The notes: generated by a model not told the origin, from the letters alone. A DNA stretch of 64,000 nt from DASUSH01 sp963785155 (GCA_963785155.1 CAWAUB010000004.1:663424-727423), one strand, 5' to 3'. Counted from the first letter of the stretch, positions 52,505 to 62,374 are shown. Program-made: numbers and translations.

Positions 52505-54673
52505 TCAGACCGTCCGGATCAGGTCGGCGTAGGTGCCCTCTGCGGCCATCAGCTCCGCATGACGGCCGCGCTCGACCACCTTGCCGCGGTCGAGCACGAT
52601 GATCTCGTCGGCGTCGCGGATCGCCGAGAGCCGGTGGGCGACGATCACCGCCGAGCAACCGCGGCGGCGCATCGCCCCGTCGACGCGTTCCTCGGAGACC
52701 GGGTCGAGCGCGCTGGTCGCCTCGTCGAGGATCAGCATCGCCGGGTCGCCGGCGAGCGCCCGGGCGATCTCGACCCGCTGGCGCTGGCCGCCGGATAGGT
52801 CTCGCCCGCCCTCCCCGACGGCACCGCCGAGCTTGCCCGGGCGGCCCATGATCTCGTCGTGGATGGCCGCGTCGCGAAGCGCTGCGATCAGGACGTCGTC
52901 GTGGACGCCCTCGTCCCAGAGGGTCAGGTTCTCGCGGATGGTCCCCGCGAAGAGAAAGGGCTCCTGCTCGACCACGCCGACCGAGGCGGCCAGGATCTCG
53001 CGCGGGATCTCTCCCCGGCGCAGGCCGTCGAAGAGGATCTCCCCCGACCAGGGCTCGTGCAATCCGGCGATCAGGCGGGCGACCGTGGACTTGCCGCTGC
53101 CGGAGGGCCCGACGAGCGCGATCCGCTCGCCCGGGCGCAGCTCGAGCGAGAAGTCCTCGATCAGGGGATCGACCAGCGGGTTGTAGCCGAACGTCACGTT
53201 GCGCATCTGGAGATGCCCGGAGAGCCGGCGACGACGCTGAGCGGCGCCCTCGCGCGGCTTCGTCGAGCGGGCCAGGGGGTAGCGCTCGACGTCGTCGAGC
53301 CTGGCGATGTCTGCGGAGGCCTCCTGCGCCCGGGTGCCGACGTCCGCCAGCTCGATGATCGGCTTCTGGAACTGAAGGACCAGCGTCTGCACTGCGAGCA
53401 GCAGGCCGACGGTGATCGTGCCTTCGATCGCCGCGTTGCCGCCGACGAGGAGGATCAGCGCCCCGGAGACGATCCCCAGCACGATCGGCACGACCCCGAG
53501 CAGCTGGGTCGGCACGCCGAGCTTCTGGACGCCCGTGACCATGTTCGCCTGCATCCCGGCCCAGCGCGCGTAGTAGTCCGCCTCGCGCCCCGACGACTTC
53601 AGCGTCTCCATCAGCGCGATGCCGTTGTAGGTCGCGGAGATCACCTTGCCGCGGTCCTGCTCGAGCCGCGACGTCGCGTCGCGCCGGACGCGCCCGACCA
53701 CGCGGAGGGCGATCAGGTTGACGACGGCGGCGCCGATCCCGATCAGGCCGAGCAGGATGTTCGTCGTGAGCAGGACGATCCCGAAGAACGTCGCCATCAC
53801 CGTGCCGACGAGCGCGGTCGCGAGGTCGCGCGAGAGGATCTGGGCGACGCGGTCCAGGGCGAGCATCCGCGCGGCGATGTCGGCGGGCTGGCGCTGGGTG
53901 AAGAACTCGACCGGCAGGCGCAGCACGTGGCGCAGGAACCCCGCCGAGTCCGTGATCGCCATCCGCGTCTCCAGCCGCAGCAGGTAGTGCTGCTGGAGGG
54001 CGGTGAGCACGTACATCAGGAGCGCCGCGAACGCTGCGCCGAGCGCCAGCGGGATCGCCCACGACTCGCGTCCGGTGACCAGTACCTGGTCGACGAAGAC
54101 CCGCTGGAGGCCCGGTAAGGCGAGGCCGGGGACGACGATCAGGAAGCTGAGCAGGAGGATCAGGTAGAGCCCTGATCGCCCCTGGTCCATCCGCGACCAC
54201 AGGCGGGCGAGCGTTCCCGACGGCTTCGAGGTCTGCTCGACCTCGTCCTCACCAGGCTCGAAGACGAGCGCGATTCCCGTGAACGATCCGTCGAACTCCT
54301 CCCAGTCGACCTTCCGCGGCCCGGTCGCCGGATCGTTGAGGTAGACGGTGTCGCCCTTGAACCCCTCGACGACGACGAAGTGGTCGAAGTTCCAGAACGC
54401 GATCGCCGGCAGCGGCGCGTTGCGCAGGACGTCGGCCTCGAGCTGAAATCCGCGCGCGGCGAGGCCGTGCGACTTGGCTGCGCGCAGCAGGTTGCCCGCG
54501 TTGGTTCCGTCGCGGGAGACGCCGCACTCGATCCGCAGCTGCTCCAGCGGGACGTGGCGGCCGCGGTGGGCGAGGACGATCGAAAGGCAGGCGGCACCGC
54601 ACTCGACGGCCTCCATCTGCAGGACCGTCGGCGTCCGGACCCGGCGCGTGTCGCCTCCGTCGCCCTCCAGCAT
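52505..54673 (-). CDS. C39 peptidase-containing ABC transporter (NHLM bacteriocin type)
   Basis: 722 residues: protease, exporter and ATPase in one chain. The C39 peptidase domain (1-about 140) has Gln19 (oxyanion), nucleophile Cys25 in QMEAVECGAACLS, His98 in NFDHFVVVEGF and Asp114 in VYLNDPATG. All catalytic residues are present. Membrane helices occupy about 165-440. The ATPase has GPSGSGKSTVARL, LSGGQRQRVEIARAL and AMLILDEATSALD. The family cuts leaders after Gly-Gly or Gly-Ala during export, which fits the ELEGV(S/A)AGA end of the two precursors. The start lies 44 bases after the HlyD stop. Confidence 0.94.
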   Translation of the reverse strand: MLEGDGGDTRRVRTPTVLQMEAVECGAACLSIVLAHRGRHVPLEQLRIECGVSRDGTNAGNLLRAAKSHGLAARGFQLEADVLRNAPLPAIAFWNFDHFVVVEGFKGDTVYLNDPATGPRKVDWEEFDGSFTGIALVFEPGEDEVEQTSKPSGTLARLWSRMDQGRSGLYLILLLSFLIVVPGLALPGLQRVFVDQVLVTGRESWAIPLALGAAFAALLMYVLTALQQHYLLRLETRMAITDSAGFLRHVLRLPVEFFTQRQPADIAARMLALDRVAQILSRDLATALVGTVMATFFGIVLLTTNILLGLIGIGAAVVNLIALRVVGRVRRDATSRLEQDRGKVISATYNGIALMETLKSSGREADYYARWAGMQANMVTGVQKLGVPTQLLGVVPIVLGIVSGALILLVGGNAAIEGTITVGLLLAVQTLVLQFQKPIIELADVGTRAQEASADIARLDDVERYPLARSTKPREGAAQRRRRLSGHLQMRNVTFGYNPLVDPLIEDFSLELRPGERIALVGPSGSGKSTVARLIAGLHEPWSGEILFDGLRRGEIPREILAASVGVVEQEPFLFAGTIRENLTLWDEGVHDDVLIAALRDAAIHDEIMGRPGKLGGAVGEGGRDLSGGQRQRVEIARALAGDPAMLILDEATSALDPVSEERVDGAMRRRGCSAVIVAHRLSAIRDADEIIVLDRGKVVERGRHAELMAAEGTYADLIRTV

Positions 54674-54716
54674 CGGGTGCGGGGACTTCGGCTTCGCCTC
54701 GGCTGGTTGGTCGCGC

Positions 54717-55544
54717 TCAACGGTCGCCGAGGATCACGTCGAGCACCGGCTGCTTGCCCTGCTGGACGTCGGCGGTGACGATCGTCCCCGGCACGAGCGG
54801 GAACTCAGGGCCATCGCCCTTGGACCATTTCAACCCGCTTGGATTGTCGGCGCGCTCGAGGGCCACCGTCGCGAGGATCGGGGGGCCGTCCGCCGAGAAC
54901 TGCTCGACGAGCCCGTCGTTGGAGAGCAGCACGTCCATCTCTTGCGGGGAGATCGGAGCGCCGGAGACCGAAGCCACCTCCCCGCGCACAACTCCGAATG
55001 TCTCGGACGGCGCGGTGGATACGTCGACGTCCACATGCATGCCCGGCGCGACGCCGGCGGCCTCGTCCTGGGAGACGAACAGGTAGACGCCGGTCGGCCG
55101 CTCCCCTGGCTCGCCGGCAAGGGTGACGACCTCATCGCCGGGCTCGAGGACGCGGCCCTCGGCGGTCCGCAGCTCCAGCACCGTGCCGGTGAAGTCGGCG
55201 TTCACCTCTTCCCGGGCGCCGGCCGCCGTCGTGATCTCCGCGACCGGGGTATCGGGGGTGACCTCCTCGCCGATCTCGACCAGCACCTGATGGACCTCGC
55301 CGGCCTGGTGGCTCTGCACCTCGAGCACCCCGCCGCGGGAGCTGAGCACGCCGTCCGCCTCGACCCGGCGCGGGATCTCACCGGCGATCGCGTAGCCGAC
55401 GACGCCGAGGACGACGACCGCCAGCGCAAGCGCCGCCAGCCAGCCTCGCGGCTTCGCGACCTCGGGCAGCCGGTCGAGCTCCTCGGCCTGCCTTCGCTTT
55501 GCCAATGCCTTCGTCCTGAAGCGCACTGATCGGAGGATATGCAT
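54717..55544 (-). CDS. HlyD-family secretion adaptor of the NHLM system
   Basis: 275 residues. The cytoplasmic N-terminus is basic (RTKALAKRRQAEELDRL). One membrane helix (about 36-55) is followed by a beta-barrel/lipoyl-like periplasmic-side part (GGVLEVQSHQAGEVHQVLVE, then ADFTGTVLELRTAEGRVLEP) with no long coiled coil. This short adaptor form matches the secretion protein found with NHLM transporters. It is first in the operon HlyD-C39 ABC-NHLM ABC on the minus strand. A GAF gene starts 35 bases away on the other strand. Confidence 0.88.
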   Translation of the reverse strand: MHILRSVRFRTKALAKRRQAEELDRLPEVAKPRGWLAALALAVVVLGVVGYAIAGEIPRRVEADGVLSSRGGVLEVQSHQAGEVHQVLVEIGEEVTPDTPVAEITTAAGAREEVNADFTGTVLELRTAEGRVLEPGDEVVTLAGEPGERPTGVYLFVSQDEAAGVAPGMHVDVDVSTAPSETFGVVRGEVASVSGAPISPQEMDVLLSNDGLVEQFSADGPPILATVALERADNPSGLKWSKGDGPEFPLVPGTIVTADVQQGKQPVLDVILGDR

Positions 55545-55579
55545 CAGGGACGGCGCGCTCGAGACGGTAGGCTGAGCGC

Positions 55580-56161
55580 GTGGACCAAGGTCCCGAAAAG
55601 GCGATCCAGGAGGCCCTCGAAATCGCCCGCGAAGCGCTCGGCATGGAGGCCGGCTACGTCGCCCAGTTCAAGGACGGCGAGCAGGTCTACCGCGAGGTCG
55701 CCGGCGACGCCGATTCGTTCGAGGTGATGGAGGACGAGGGCTACGCGCTCGACGGCAGCTACTGCAAGCGGATGGTGATGGGCGAGATCCCGAACATCGT
55801 CGCCAACTCCGCCGAGACCGAGCAGGTCCGCGACCTCGCGATCACCAAGCTCAGTGGCATCGGCGCCTACATCGGCGTGCCGATCACCTTCTCCGACGGA
55901 ACGGTCTACGGCACCCTCTGTGGCCTCAGCCACGAGGCTCGCGACGACCTGTCGAACCGCGACGTGCTCGTGCTGAAGGCCGTCGCAAAGCTGATGGCTT
56001 CCGAGCTCGAGCGCGCCGCGGCCGACGAGGAGGCGCGAAGGCTGGAGGGCCGGGTCGGGGAGCTCGAGCAGGAGCTCGAAGAGGTCAAGGAAGCGCTGCA
56101 GACGGCCGAGTCCAGCGCGGGTGGCGGCGAGTTCCTCGACGCCCGCTGGCGCCCGGACTGA
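55580..56161 (+). CDS. GAF-domain protein
   Basis: 193 residues from GTG 55580. A single GAF domain spans about 15-150 (EALGMEAGYVAQFKDGEQVY, SYCKRMVMGEIPNIVANSAE, AYIGVPITFSDGTVYGTLCG). A coiled coil follows (EEARRLEGRVGELEQELEEV). GAF domains bind small molecules or flavin/heme-like ligands. There is no output domain, so it probably acts by protein contact. The conserved Cys residues in SYCKR and TLCGLS could bind a ligand. It diverges from the export operon with a shared 35-base gap, so it may be a local sensor (inference). Confidence 0.83.
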   Translation: MDQGPEKAIQEALEIAREALGMEAGYVAQFKDGEQVYREVAGDADSFEVMEDEGYALDGSYCKRMVMGEIPNIVANSAETEQVRDLAITKLSGIGAYIGVPITFSDGTVYGTLCGLSHEARDDLSNRDVLVLKAVAKLMASELERAAADEEARRLEGRVGELEQELEEVKEALQTAESSAGGGEFLDARWRPD

Positions 56162-57149
56162 TCAGGCCTTGCGCGAGGGCTGCCCAGAGCCGTTCCTCGG
56201 CCTCGAGCACCGGCTTCACCGCGTCGCTGACCGCGGACCAGAGCTCCGGCTTCGGCTCGTCGTCCTCGCTTGCCGTGTGCAGCGCTCCCGCCAGCTCTGT
56301 CCAGCGCGCCGAGGCCTCCGCGGCGAGCTCCGATTCGGAGTAGCCCGCCTCGGCGAGAAATCGCGAGTACATCGCGCGGAAGTTGCCGCCACCCGTGCCG
56401 CGGCGCTCGATCACCTGGTAGTTGAAGCGGGCGCACCACTTCCAGTCCTCGGTCGCCGCCGGCCAGTCGCCGACCTCGCCCGCAAAGCGTCGGAGCGCCG
56501 GCAGGCCCTCGTACTCGCCGAGCGGGGGCTCGATCATCCGCTTCGCGCAGTACTCGATCGCGCGCGGCGCCGCCTCGCGCAGATCGCCGAGCTCGGCGCC
56601 GTCGGCGAGGGCGAACATGTGGCCGTCGAGCGGGAAGACCGGCAGCTTCTCGTGGCGGGCCTTGGCCAGGTTCTCAAGGCGCGTCGTCTGCAGCTCCTCG
56701 AAGCCGGTGTCGGACAGGTAGGCGACCTCGTCGTCGTAGCCCGCGAGGACGACGGCGTGCCCGGGGAAATGGGCCGAGTTGCCGTAATGGTCGAGGAAGT
56801 AGAGGTCGGAGAGGAGGATCGCCGGGTTGCCGGCGTCGACCGTCTCGCGGGCCCCCGCCCAGCTCGCCTCAGGGTCGTCGAACGTGCGGAGCTCCAGCGG
56901 CGCTCCGCTCAACTCGACGAACTGCTCCTCTAGCCGGGAGACGCGGCCGTTCGTGAACCGCGACGGTGACTGGCCATCGAGGACGATGTAGTAGAAGCAG
57001 GCCCCGGCGCCGAGGCCGAACGCCATCTCCTCGGTGAGTTCGAGCCCGTGGAAGGCGAGCAGGTTGCGCAGCGCCGTCGAGCCGCAGTGGTTGCCCGGGA
57101 CGTGGCTATAGCCCGGCACCATCACGGCGCCGGCGGTCGCCTCGGTCAA
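56162..57149 (-). CDS. BtrH-like (DUF4872) papain-fold protein beside the exporter operon
   Basis: About 325 residues from TTG 57149, preceded by GAGGAAG. N-terminal BtrH-type domain: VPGNHCGSTALRNLL (Cys at about residue 22), GHAVVLAGYDDEVAYLSD (His and Asp), giving a Cys-His-Asp set as in C39-like or acyltransferase folds. The C-terminal helical region has FNYQVIERRGTGGGNFRAMY. BtrH moves an acyl chain from a carrier protein in butirosin synthesis; relatives occur near RiPP clusters. The open frame runs past 56162 into the GAF gene. A one-base indel near 56170 (CTTGCGCGAG) would give an end at 56162, exactly abutting the GAF stop. Confidence 0.72.
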
Positions 57150-58721
57150 CCGCTGCTTCCTCGCGCTCCTTCTCGACCAGCTTGCGGCGGAGGATCTTGC
57201 CCGAGGCCGACTTCGGGATCTCGTCGATCTCCTCGATCAGCCGGATCTTCTTCTGGGGCGAGACCTGGTCCGCCACCCAGACTTCAGCTCGTCGTGGTCG
57301 AAATCCTCACCGGGCACGATGTAGGCCTTCGGCAGCTCGCCTGCCTCCTCGTCCGGGACACCGATCACCGCGACGTCCTGGACCTTCGGGTGATTGATGA
57401 TCAGCGCCTCGAGCTCCGCCGGCGGGACCTGGAAGCCCTTGTACTTGATCAGCTCCTTCAGGCGATCGACGATCTCGAAGTTGCCCTCCTCGTCGACGAC
57501 GGCGATGTCGCCGGTGTGCAGCCAGCCGTCGTCGTCGACGGTCGCCGCGGTCGCGTCCTCGTTGTTCAGGTAGCCGGCCATCACCTGCGGGCCGCGGATC
57601 CACAGCTCGCCGCGCTCGCCCTGGGCGACGTCCTCGCCCGAGTCGACGTCGACGATCCGGCACTCGGTGTTCGGCAGCGCCGGGCCGATCGTGCCGGCGC
57701 GGCCGCCCTCTGCGGTGACGGTGTGCGTGACGGGACTCGTCTCGGTCAGGCCGTAGCCCTGGATCGTGACCGCACCGGTCCGCTTCTCGACGGCCTCGGA
57801 GAGCTCGGCCCCCAGCGGCGCCGCGCCCGACATGATCACCTCGAGTGAGGAAACATCATGGTTCTCGACCTCGGGGTGCTTGGCGAGCGCAAGCGCGATC
57901 GGCGGGACGACGAAGGCCCGCGTGACCTTGTGTTCCTCGATCAGGGAGAGGAACTGCTCGAGGTCGAAGCGCGGCATCGTCACCACGGTTGCCCCGCGCC
58001 ATAGCCCCAGGTTCATGATCACCTGCATCCCGTAGATGTGGAAGAAGGGGAGAACGCCGATCACCACCTCGTCCTCGCTCAGCTGCTGGGTCACGACCGT
58101 CTGGTTCAGGTTCGCGACGAGGTTGCGATGGGTCAGCATCACGCCCTTCGGCAGGCCGGTCGTGCCGCTCGAGTAAGGAAGGGCGGCGAGGTCGTTGGCC
58201 GGGTCGATCTCGACCTCGGGTGCCTCGTCGGGATCGCCGAGCAGGTCGGTGAACGGCTTGGCCCCGTCGCCTTCGAAATCGCCGATCACGTAGATCTCGT
58301 CGCCGATGCCAGCCTTCTCGGCGCCGGCGGACGCGGCCTCGAGGAAGGGGCCCACGGTGATCAGCAGCTTGGCGCCGGAATCCTCGAGCTGGTGGGCCAC
58401 CTCGTTGGCGGCGTAGAGCGGGTTCATCGTCGTTGCCCTGCCTCCCACCGAGGTGGCGCCGTGGAACGCGATCGCGTACTCGGGCAGGTTGGGCATGTAG
58501 ACGGCAAGCACGTCGCCCTTGCCGAACCCGCGCGAGGCGAGGCCGGCGGCGAGGCTCCGAATGCCGCGCTCGAGCTCGCCGTAGGTGAGGGTGCGCCCGC
58601 TCGGGCCGTCGATCAGCGCCGGCTTGTCGGCACGATCCGCGGCGTTCTCGAAGACGAACGAGGTGATGTCGACGTCGGGGATCTCGACGTCGTCGTGCGG
58701 GCTCTCGATGATCTGGCTCAT
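57106..58721 (-). CDS. Acyl-CoA synthetase (4-coumarate-CoA-ligase-like), frame broken near 57280
   Basis: Adenylate-forming enzyme activating a carboxylic acid with ATP and CoA. Motifs: ALPYSSGTTGLPKGVMLTHR (A3), GYGLTETSPVTH (A5), GYLNNEDATAATVDDDGWLH with TGDIAVVDEEGNFEIVDRLK (A7-A8) and, after the frame change, RLIEEIDEIPKSASGKILRR (A10 Lys). The break at CCCAGACTT (57276-57284) is repaired by one extra base to give DELKSWVADQVSPQKK. The start ATG 58721 follows AGGAGGAG at 5 bases. About 535 residues when repaired. The 3' end overlaps the TTG start of the BtrH-like gene by about 44 bases, so the natural stop may also be altered. Confidence 0.88.
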
Positions 58722-58769
58722 GCTCTCCTCCTGAGGGGCTCCGGTCTCCCGCAACCCTATGCGGAGCGC

Positions 58770-59838
58770 TCAGGCGGCGCGGAGGCGCAGGTACGCGGCG
58801 CGCGCCTCGAAACTTGCGCGCATCTCGGAGGTCAGCTCCTCGAGGAACTCCTCGCGGTAGGTCGAGTCGGTGAGCATCGCGATCGCGAAGTAGAAGCCGG
58901 AGAAGGCGCCGAGGCCGATCGAGACCCGGAGGAGCTCACGGGTGACCTCGATCTGCTCGCCGAACAGCTCGAACTCGAGCCAGACCTCGCCGCCCGAGCC
59001 GATCCAGTCGGTTCGCGGAGCGATCGTCGATCGCGAGCATCCCGAAGATCGCGAAGAAGAGGGCGATCACGAGGCTGACGATGAGGACCTGGACCGCCTG
59101 GCTGACGAACATCACCAGGCCCACGTTCAGCCGCTGGCGGCGCCGGAGCGGGACGTCGTCGGCCTTGGCCTCCCGCTCGAGGGCGCGCGCCTCCCGCGGC
59201 AGGCGGACGACGAGAAACGCCGTGCCCAGGAGTACGAAGAGCCCGATGATGGTCCAGAAGATCCCGGAGGTGAGCGACGAGAAGATCTGCCACATCTCCT
59301 GGTTCGTGAACGAGAGCAGGGCGAAGATCGCGAGCAACGGGACGGCTCGGGCAATCAGCTCGAGTGAGCCGCGCAACTGGCTCATCAGGCGGGCGAACAC
59401 CCAGCGCAGGATCGCGGCCAGCCCCAGGCCGAGGAACGCGTAGATCAGCGCCAGGAAGAGGAGGTTGGCGCCGGCGATGACGAGCGCGCTCCGCCACTGG
59501 CCGCCGAAGATCAGCGGCAGCACGGCGGGCACGAGCACGAAGAGGGCCAGTTCGATCTTGCCCACCGTGCGCGGCACCGAACGGAACGGCCGCCCGCGGA
59601 AGCTGTTCAGCAGCCCGACCGCGACGAGCAGGATCGCGAGGCCGCCGACGAGCGCGGCGACGTTGCCGGCGACGGACCACTCGAGGTTGAGTGCGTTCAG
59701 CATCTCCGCGATGAAGACCAGCCCGAGCAGGGGCACGACGCGGTTGAAGACGTTGGTCGAGGCGCTGAAGTCCTCGATGAAGAGCGGCAGGCCGGCGCGG
59801 CGGAAGCGCCGCTCATACGCGCGCAGTTCGTTGTCCAC
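58770..59838 (-). CDS. Polytopic membrane protein of unknown function, frame broken near 59010
   Basis: About 355 residues. The first part (ATG 59838, MDNELRAYERRFRRAGLPLF) has seven or so hydrophobic helices, including LVFIAEMLNALNL, ALFVLVPAVLPLIFG, LPLLAIFALLSFTN-type and VLIVSLVIALFFAIFGML. The C-terminal cytoplasmic part, in another frame, reads WIGSGGEVWLEFELFGEQIE to the stop at 58770 (FEARAAYLRLRAA). The frames meet near GATCCAGTCGGTTCGCGG (59001-59018). No family recognised. Context gives no clear role. Confidence 0.7.
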
Positions 59839-59889
59839 CCCGCCATTTCACCGGCGGCGGCGGACGGTCCGGCCAGCCCCGCCGCCGCC

Positions 59890-60711
59890 CTAGTGGCGCG
59901 TGCCCACGGAGAGCAGGTACTCCTGCTCGAAGCGAGCCTGTTCGGCGGTGCCGAGGTTCCACTCGTCGCAGAACTCGTCGACGACCTTGTCGAACTCCTC
60001 GTCGCGACCGTCCTTCTCGGCGTTCTTGCGGGCGGCGATCGTCGGGCCGTAGTAGGCCTTGAAATGAGCTCCGTAGTCGCGAGGCCGCTCGAACACGGTG
60101 ATCTCGAGCATCTCGCGGCGGAGCGTCTCCCACCGGACCCGATCGCCGAAGAGCGATTCGACGTGCTCTTCGCTGCCCCAGAGTGGCGGGGGCTGAGCGC
60201 CGGGCGGCGGTGCGGGGGCAAAGGGTCCCATGGCGCGGAAGAGGCCGCCGATCATGCCCTCAGGCGTCCAGCTGAGGAGCCCGATCGTCCCGCCTGGCCG
60301 GCAGACGCGAACCAGTTCGTCGGCGACCTCCTGATGGTGCGGCGCGAACATGCATCCGATCGACGAGATCACGATGTCGTAGGACTCGTCCTCGAACGGC
60401 AGGTTCTCCGCGTCCGCCTCGGCCCAGTCGAGCTCGACGCCCAGCTCCTCCGCGCGCTCGCGCCCGGCGGCGAGCAGCTCGGGGGTCAGGTCGCTCGCGG
60501 TCACCTCGGCGCCGGTCTGCGCTGCGGGGATCGCTGCGTTGCCGGTTCCGGACGCGACGTCGAGCACGCGGATGCCCTCGCGGATCCCGGCCGCCTCGAC
60601 CAGGCGGGGGCCCAGCGGGAGTAGGAACGTGGTGACCATCTCCGGGTAGTCCCCGGTCGCCCACATCTTCCGGTGTCTTGCCTTCAGCTCGGTGTCTTCG
60701 CTCGTCGCCAT
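59890..60711 (-). CDS. SAM-dependent class I methyltransferase
   Basis: 273 residues. ATG 60711 (MATSEDTELKARHRKMWATG) follows GAGGGTGAG; the open frame upstream is shadow. SAM-binding motif I is VLDVASGTGNAAIPAA at about residues 50-65, then the acidic loop ASDLTPELL and AEADAENLPFEDESYD. UbiE/COQ5-like in type. The C-terminal lid segment (PRDYGAHFKAYYGPTIAARK) may set substrate choice. Target unknown; no pathway genes adjacent. Confidence 0.88.
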   Translation of the reverse strand: MATSEDTELKARHRKMWATGDYPEMVTTFLLPLGPRLVEAAGIREGIRVLDVASGTGNAAIPAAQTGAEVTASDLTPELLAAGRERAEELGVELDWAEADAENLPFEDESYDIVISSIGCMFAPHHQEVADELVRVCRPGGTIGLLSWTPEGMIGGLFRAMGPFAPAPPPGAQPPPLWGSEEHVESLFGDRVRWETLRREMLEITVFERPRDYGAHFKAYYGPTIAARKNAEKDGRDEEFDKVVDEFCDEWNLGTAEQARFEQEYLLSVGTRH

Positions 60712-60755
60712 CTCACCCTCCGGTCGCTTGTGCAGCCAGCCTATGCTCCGCCGCC

Positions 60756-61301
60756 GTGAAACTGCTCTCAGAGCTTGATCTAGGCGTCCTGCGCTTCCTG
60801 CGTACCACGGGCCATCAGGCGCCGCTCGAGCGGGCGATGGTGGGGCTCGGCTGGGCAGGCGAGTGGGGCGCGATCTGGTCGGCGACCGCGCTCGTCGCCG
60901 CCGCCGCCGACCCAAGCCGCCGCGGACGCTGGGCGGCTGTGGCAGTCCTGCCGGCGGCGTCGATCATCGCCAACTACCCGGTCAAGCGGGTGATGCGGCG
61001 CAAACGCCCGGTGATCAAGGGCCTCCCTCCGCTCGGCCACGCTGCGGCCTCCTCACTCTCCTTCCCGTCGGCCCACGCCACCTCGTCGGTCGCCGCGGCG
61101 ACGGCGATCGGCCGAATCGCACCCGGCGCCCGCCCACTCGTCTACTCCCTCGCCGCCCTCGTCTGCATCGGCCGCCCCTACCTGGGCATGCACTACCCCT
61201 CCGACGTGCTCGTGGGCGCGGTGCTGGGCTTCACGATCGGGAAGCTCGTCCCCGGTCTGGACGAGCCGGCTGAGCTTCCGCCCCCCTCGCCCGCCCCATG
61301 A
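60756..61301 (+). CDS. PAP2-family (phosphatidic acid phosphatase type 2) membrane protein
   Basis: 181 residues from GTG 60756. The phosphatase signature is complete: C1 KRVMRRKRP, C2 PSAHATSS (PSAH in place of PSGH) and C3 GRPYLGMHYPSDV with the nucleophilic His and its Asp. Five membrane helices. Such proteins dephosphorylate lipid phosphates, including undecaprenyl pyrophosphate. The stop overlaps the ychF start (ATGA). Confidence 0.88.
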   Translation: MKLLSELDLGVLRFLRTTGHQAPLERAMVGLGWAGEWGAIWSATALVAAAADPSRRGRWAAVAVLPAASIIANYPVKRVMRRKRPVIKGLPPLGHAAASSLSFPSAHATSSVAAATAIGRIAPGARPLVYSLAALVCIGRPYLGMHYPSDVLVGAVLGFTIGKLVPGLDEPAELPPPSPAP

Positions 61302-62374
61302 AGGTCGGAATCGTGGGCCTGCCGAACGCGGGCAAATCAACGCTGTTCAACGCGCTCACCCAGGGCGGTGCCGAAACGGCCGGCTACGCCTTCACCACGA
61401 TCGACCCCAACGTAGCGATCGCCGCCGTCCCCGACGAGCGGCTCGCAGAGGTCGGCCAAGCCGCTCGGAGCTCGGAGCTCGTGCCGGCGACGATCGAGTT
61501 CCACGACATCGCCGGGCTCGTCCGCGGCGCCTCGCAGGGCGAGGGCCTCGGCAACAAGTTCCTTGGTGCGATCCGCGAGACCGACGCCATCTGCCACGTC
61601 GTTCGCGCCCACTCGGACTCCGGCGTCCCCCACCCCGAGGGCGCGATCGACCCCGGCGCGGATATCGAGACGATCGAGGCCGAACTCCTGCTCTCCGACC
61701 TCGAGCAGGCCGAGCGCAGGCTCGCGCGGGTCACCAAGCAGGCTCGCTCGCTCGACCCCGAGGCGGTCGCCGAGCACGAGTGGCTGGAGCGGGTTGTCGC
61801 CGCGCTCCAGCGTGGCGAGCCGGTTCGCTCTGTGCCGGCATCAGGAGCGGCAGCCGGTGCGCCTCGAAAACTGAGCGCGCTCACCTCGAAGCCCGTCTTG
61901 TTCGCTGCGAACGTCGATGAGGGTGACGCGGAGGTCCCGGCGCAGATCGCGGAGCTCGCCGCCGAGCGCGGAGCCACCGCGGTCGCCGTCAGCGCCCGGG
62001 TCGAGGCCGAGCTGGGCGAGCTCGAGCCAGCGGAGGCGGCCACGATGCGCGCCGAGCTCGGCCTGCCGCCCGAACCGGGCCTCAACCGCCTGGTCAGCGC
62101 CGCCTACGAGCTTCTCGGCCTGATCACGTTCTTCACGGCGGGCCCCGATGTCGAGGCCAACGCTCGCTCGATCCCCCGCGGCTGGACAGCCTATGAGGCA
62201 GCGGGCCGGATCCACGGCGAGATCCAGGCCGCCTTCATCCGCGCGGAGATCATCGGCTGGCGGGACCTGGTCGACGCCGGCGGCTATACCCCGGCCCGCG
62301 ACCGCGGCATGCTCCGAACCGAGGGCCGCGACTACGTCGTCGCCGACGGCGACGTGATCACGATCAAGGTCTAG
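61298..62374 (+). CDS. ychF: Redox-regulated ATPase YchF (Obg-family, OLA1-like)
   Basis: 358 residues. G1 is GLPNAGKSTLFNAL at about residues 7-20. The G3 region is FHDIAGLVRGASQGEGLGNK. G4 is AANVDEGD (NVDE rather than NKxD), the reason the family binds ATP. The C-terminal TGS domain is visible from LITFFTAGPDVEANA, with IHGEIQAAFIRAEII. Involved in ribosome association and stress response. Coupled to the PAP2 gene by a 4-base overlap. Confidence 0.95.
   Translation: MKVGIVGLPNAGKSTLFNALTQGGAETAGYAFTTIDPNVAIAAVPDERLAEVGQAARSSELVPATIEFHDIAGLVRGASQGEGLGNKFLGAIRETDAICHVVRAHSDSGVPHPEGAIDPGADIETIEAELLLSDLEQAERRLARVTKQARSLDPEAVAEHEWLERVVAALQRGEPVRSVPASGAAAGAPRKLSALTSKPVLFAANVDEGDAEVPAQIAELAAERGATAVAVSARVEAELGELEPAEAATMRAELGLPPEPGLNRLVSAAYELLGLITFFTAGPDVEANARSIPRGWTAYEAAGRIHGEIQAAFIRAEIIGWRDLVDAGGYTPARDRGMLRTEGRDYVVADGDVITIKV

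Noticed and set aside
49596..54200. A single minus-strand open frame of 1534 codons
   Set aside because: Only 49596-52493 codes for the NHLM transporter; the upstream part is Arg/Pro-rich shadow of the C39 transporter gene in another frame.
43053..57149. Lanthipeptide or Nif11-type thioether cluster
   Set aside because: No LanM, LanB, LanC or radical-SAM gene is present; YcaO plus a SagB-type dehydrogenase indicates azole formation.
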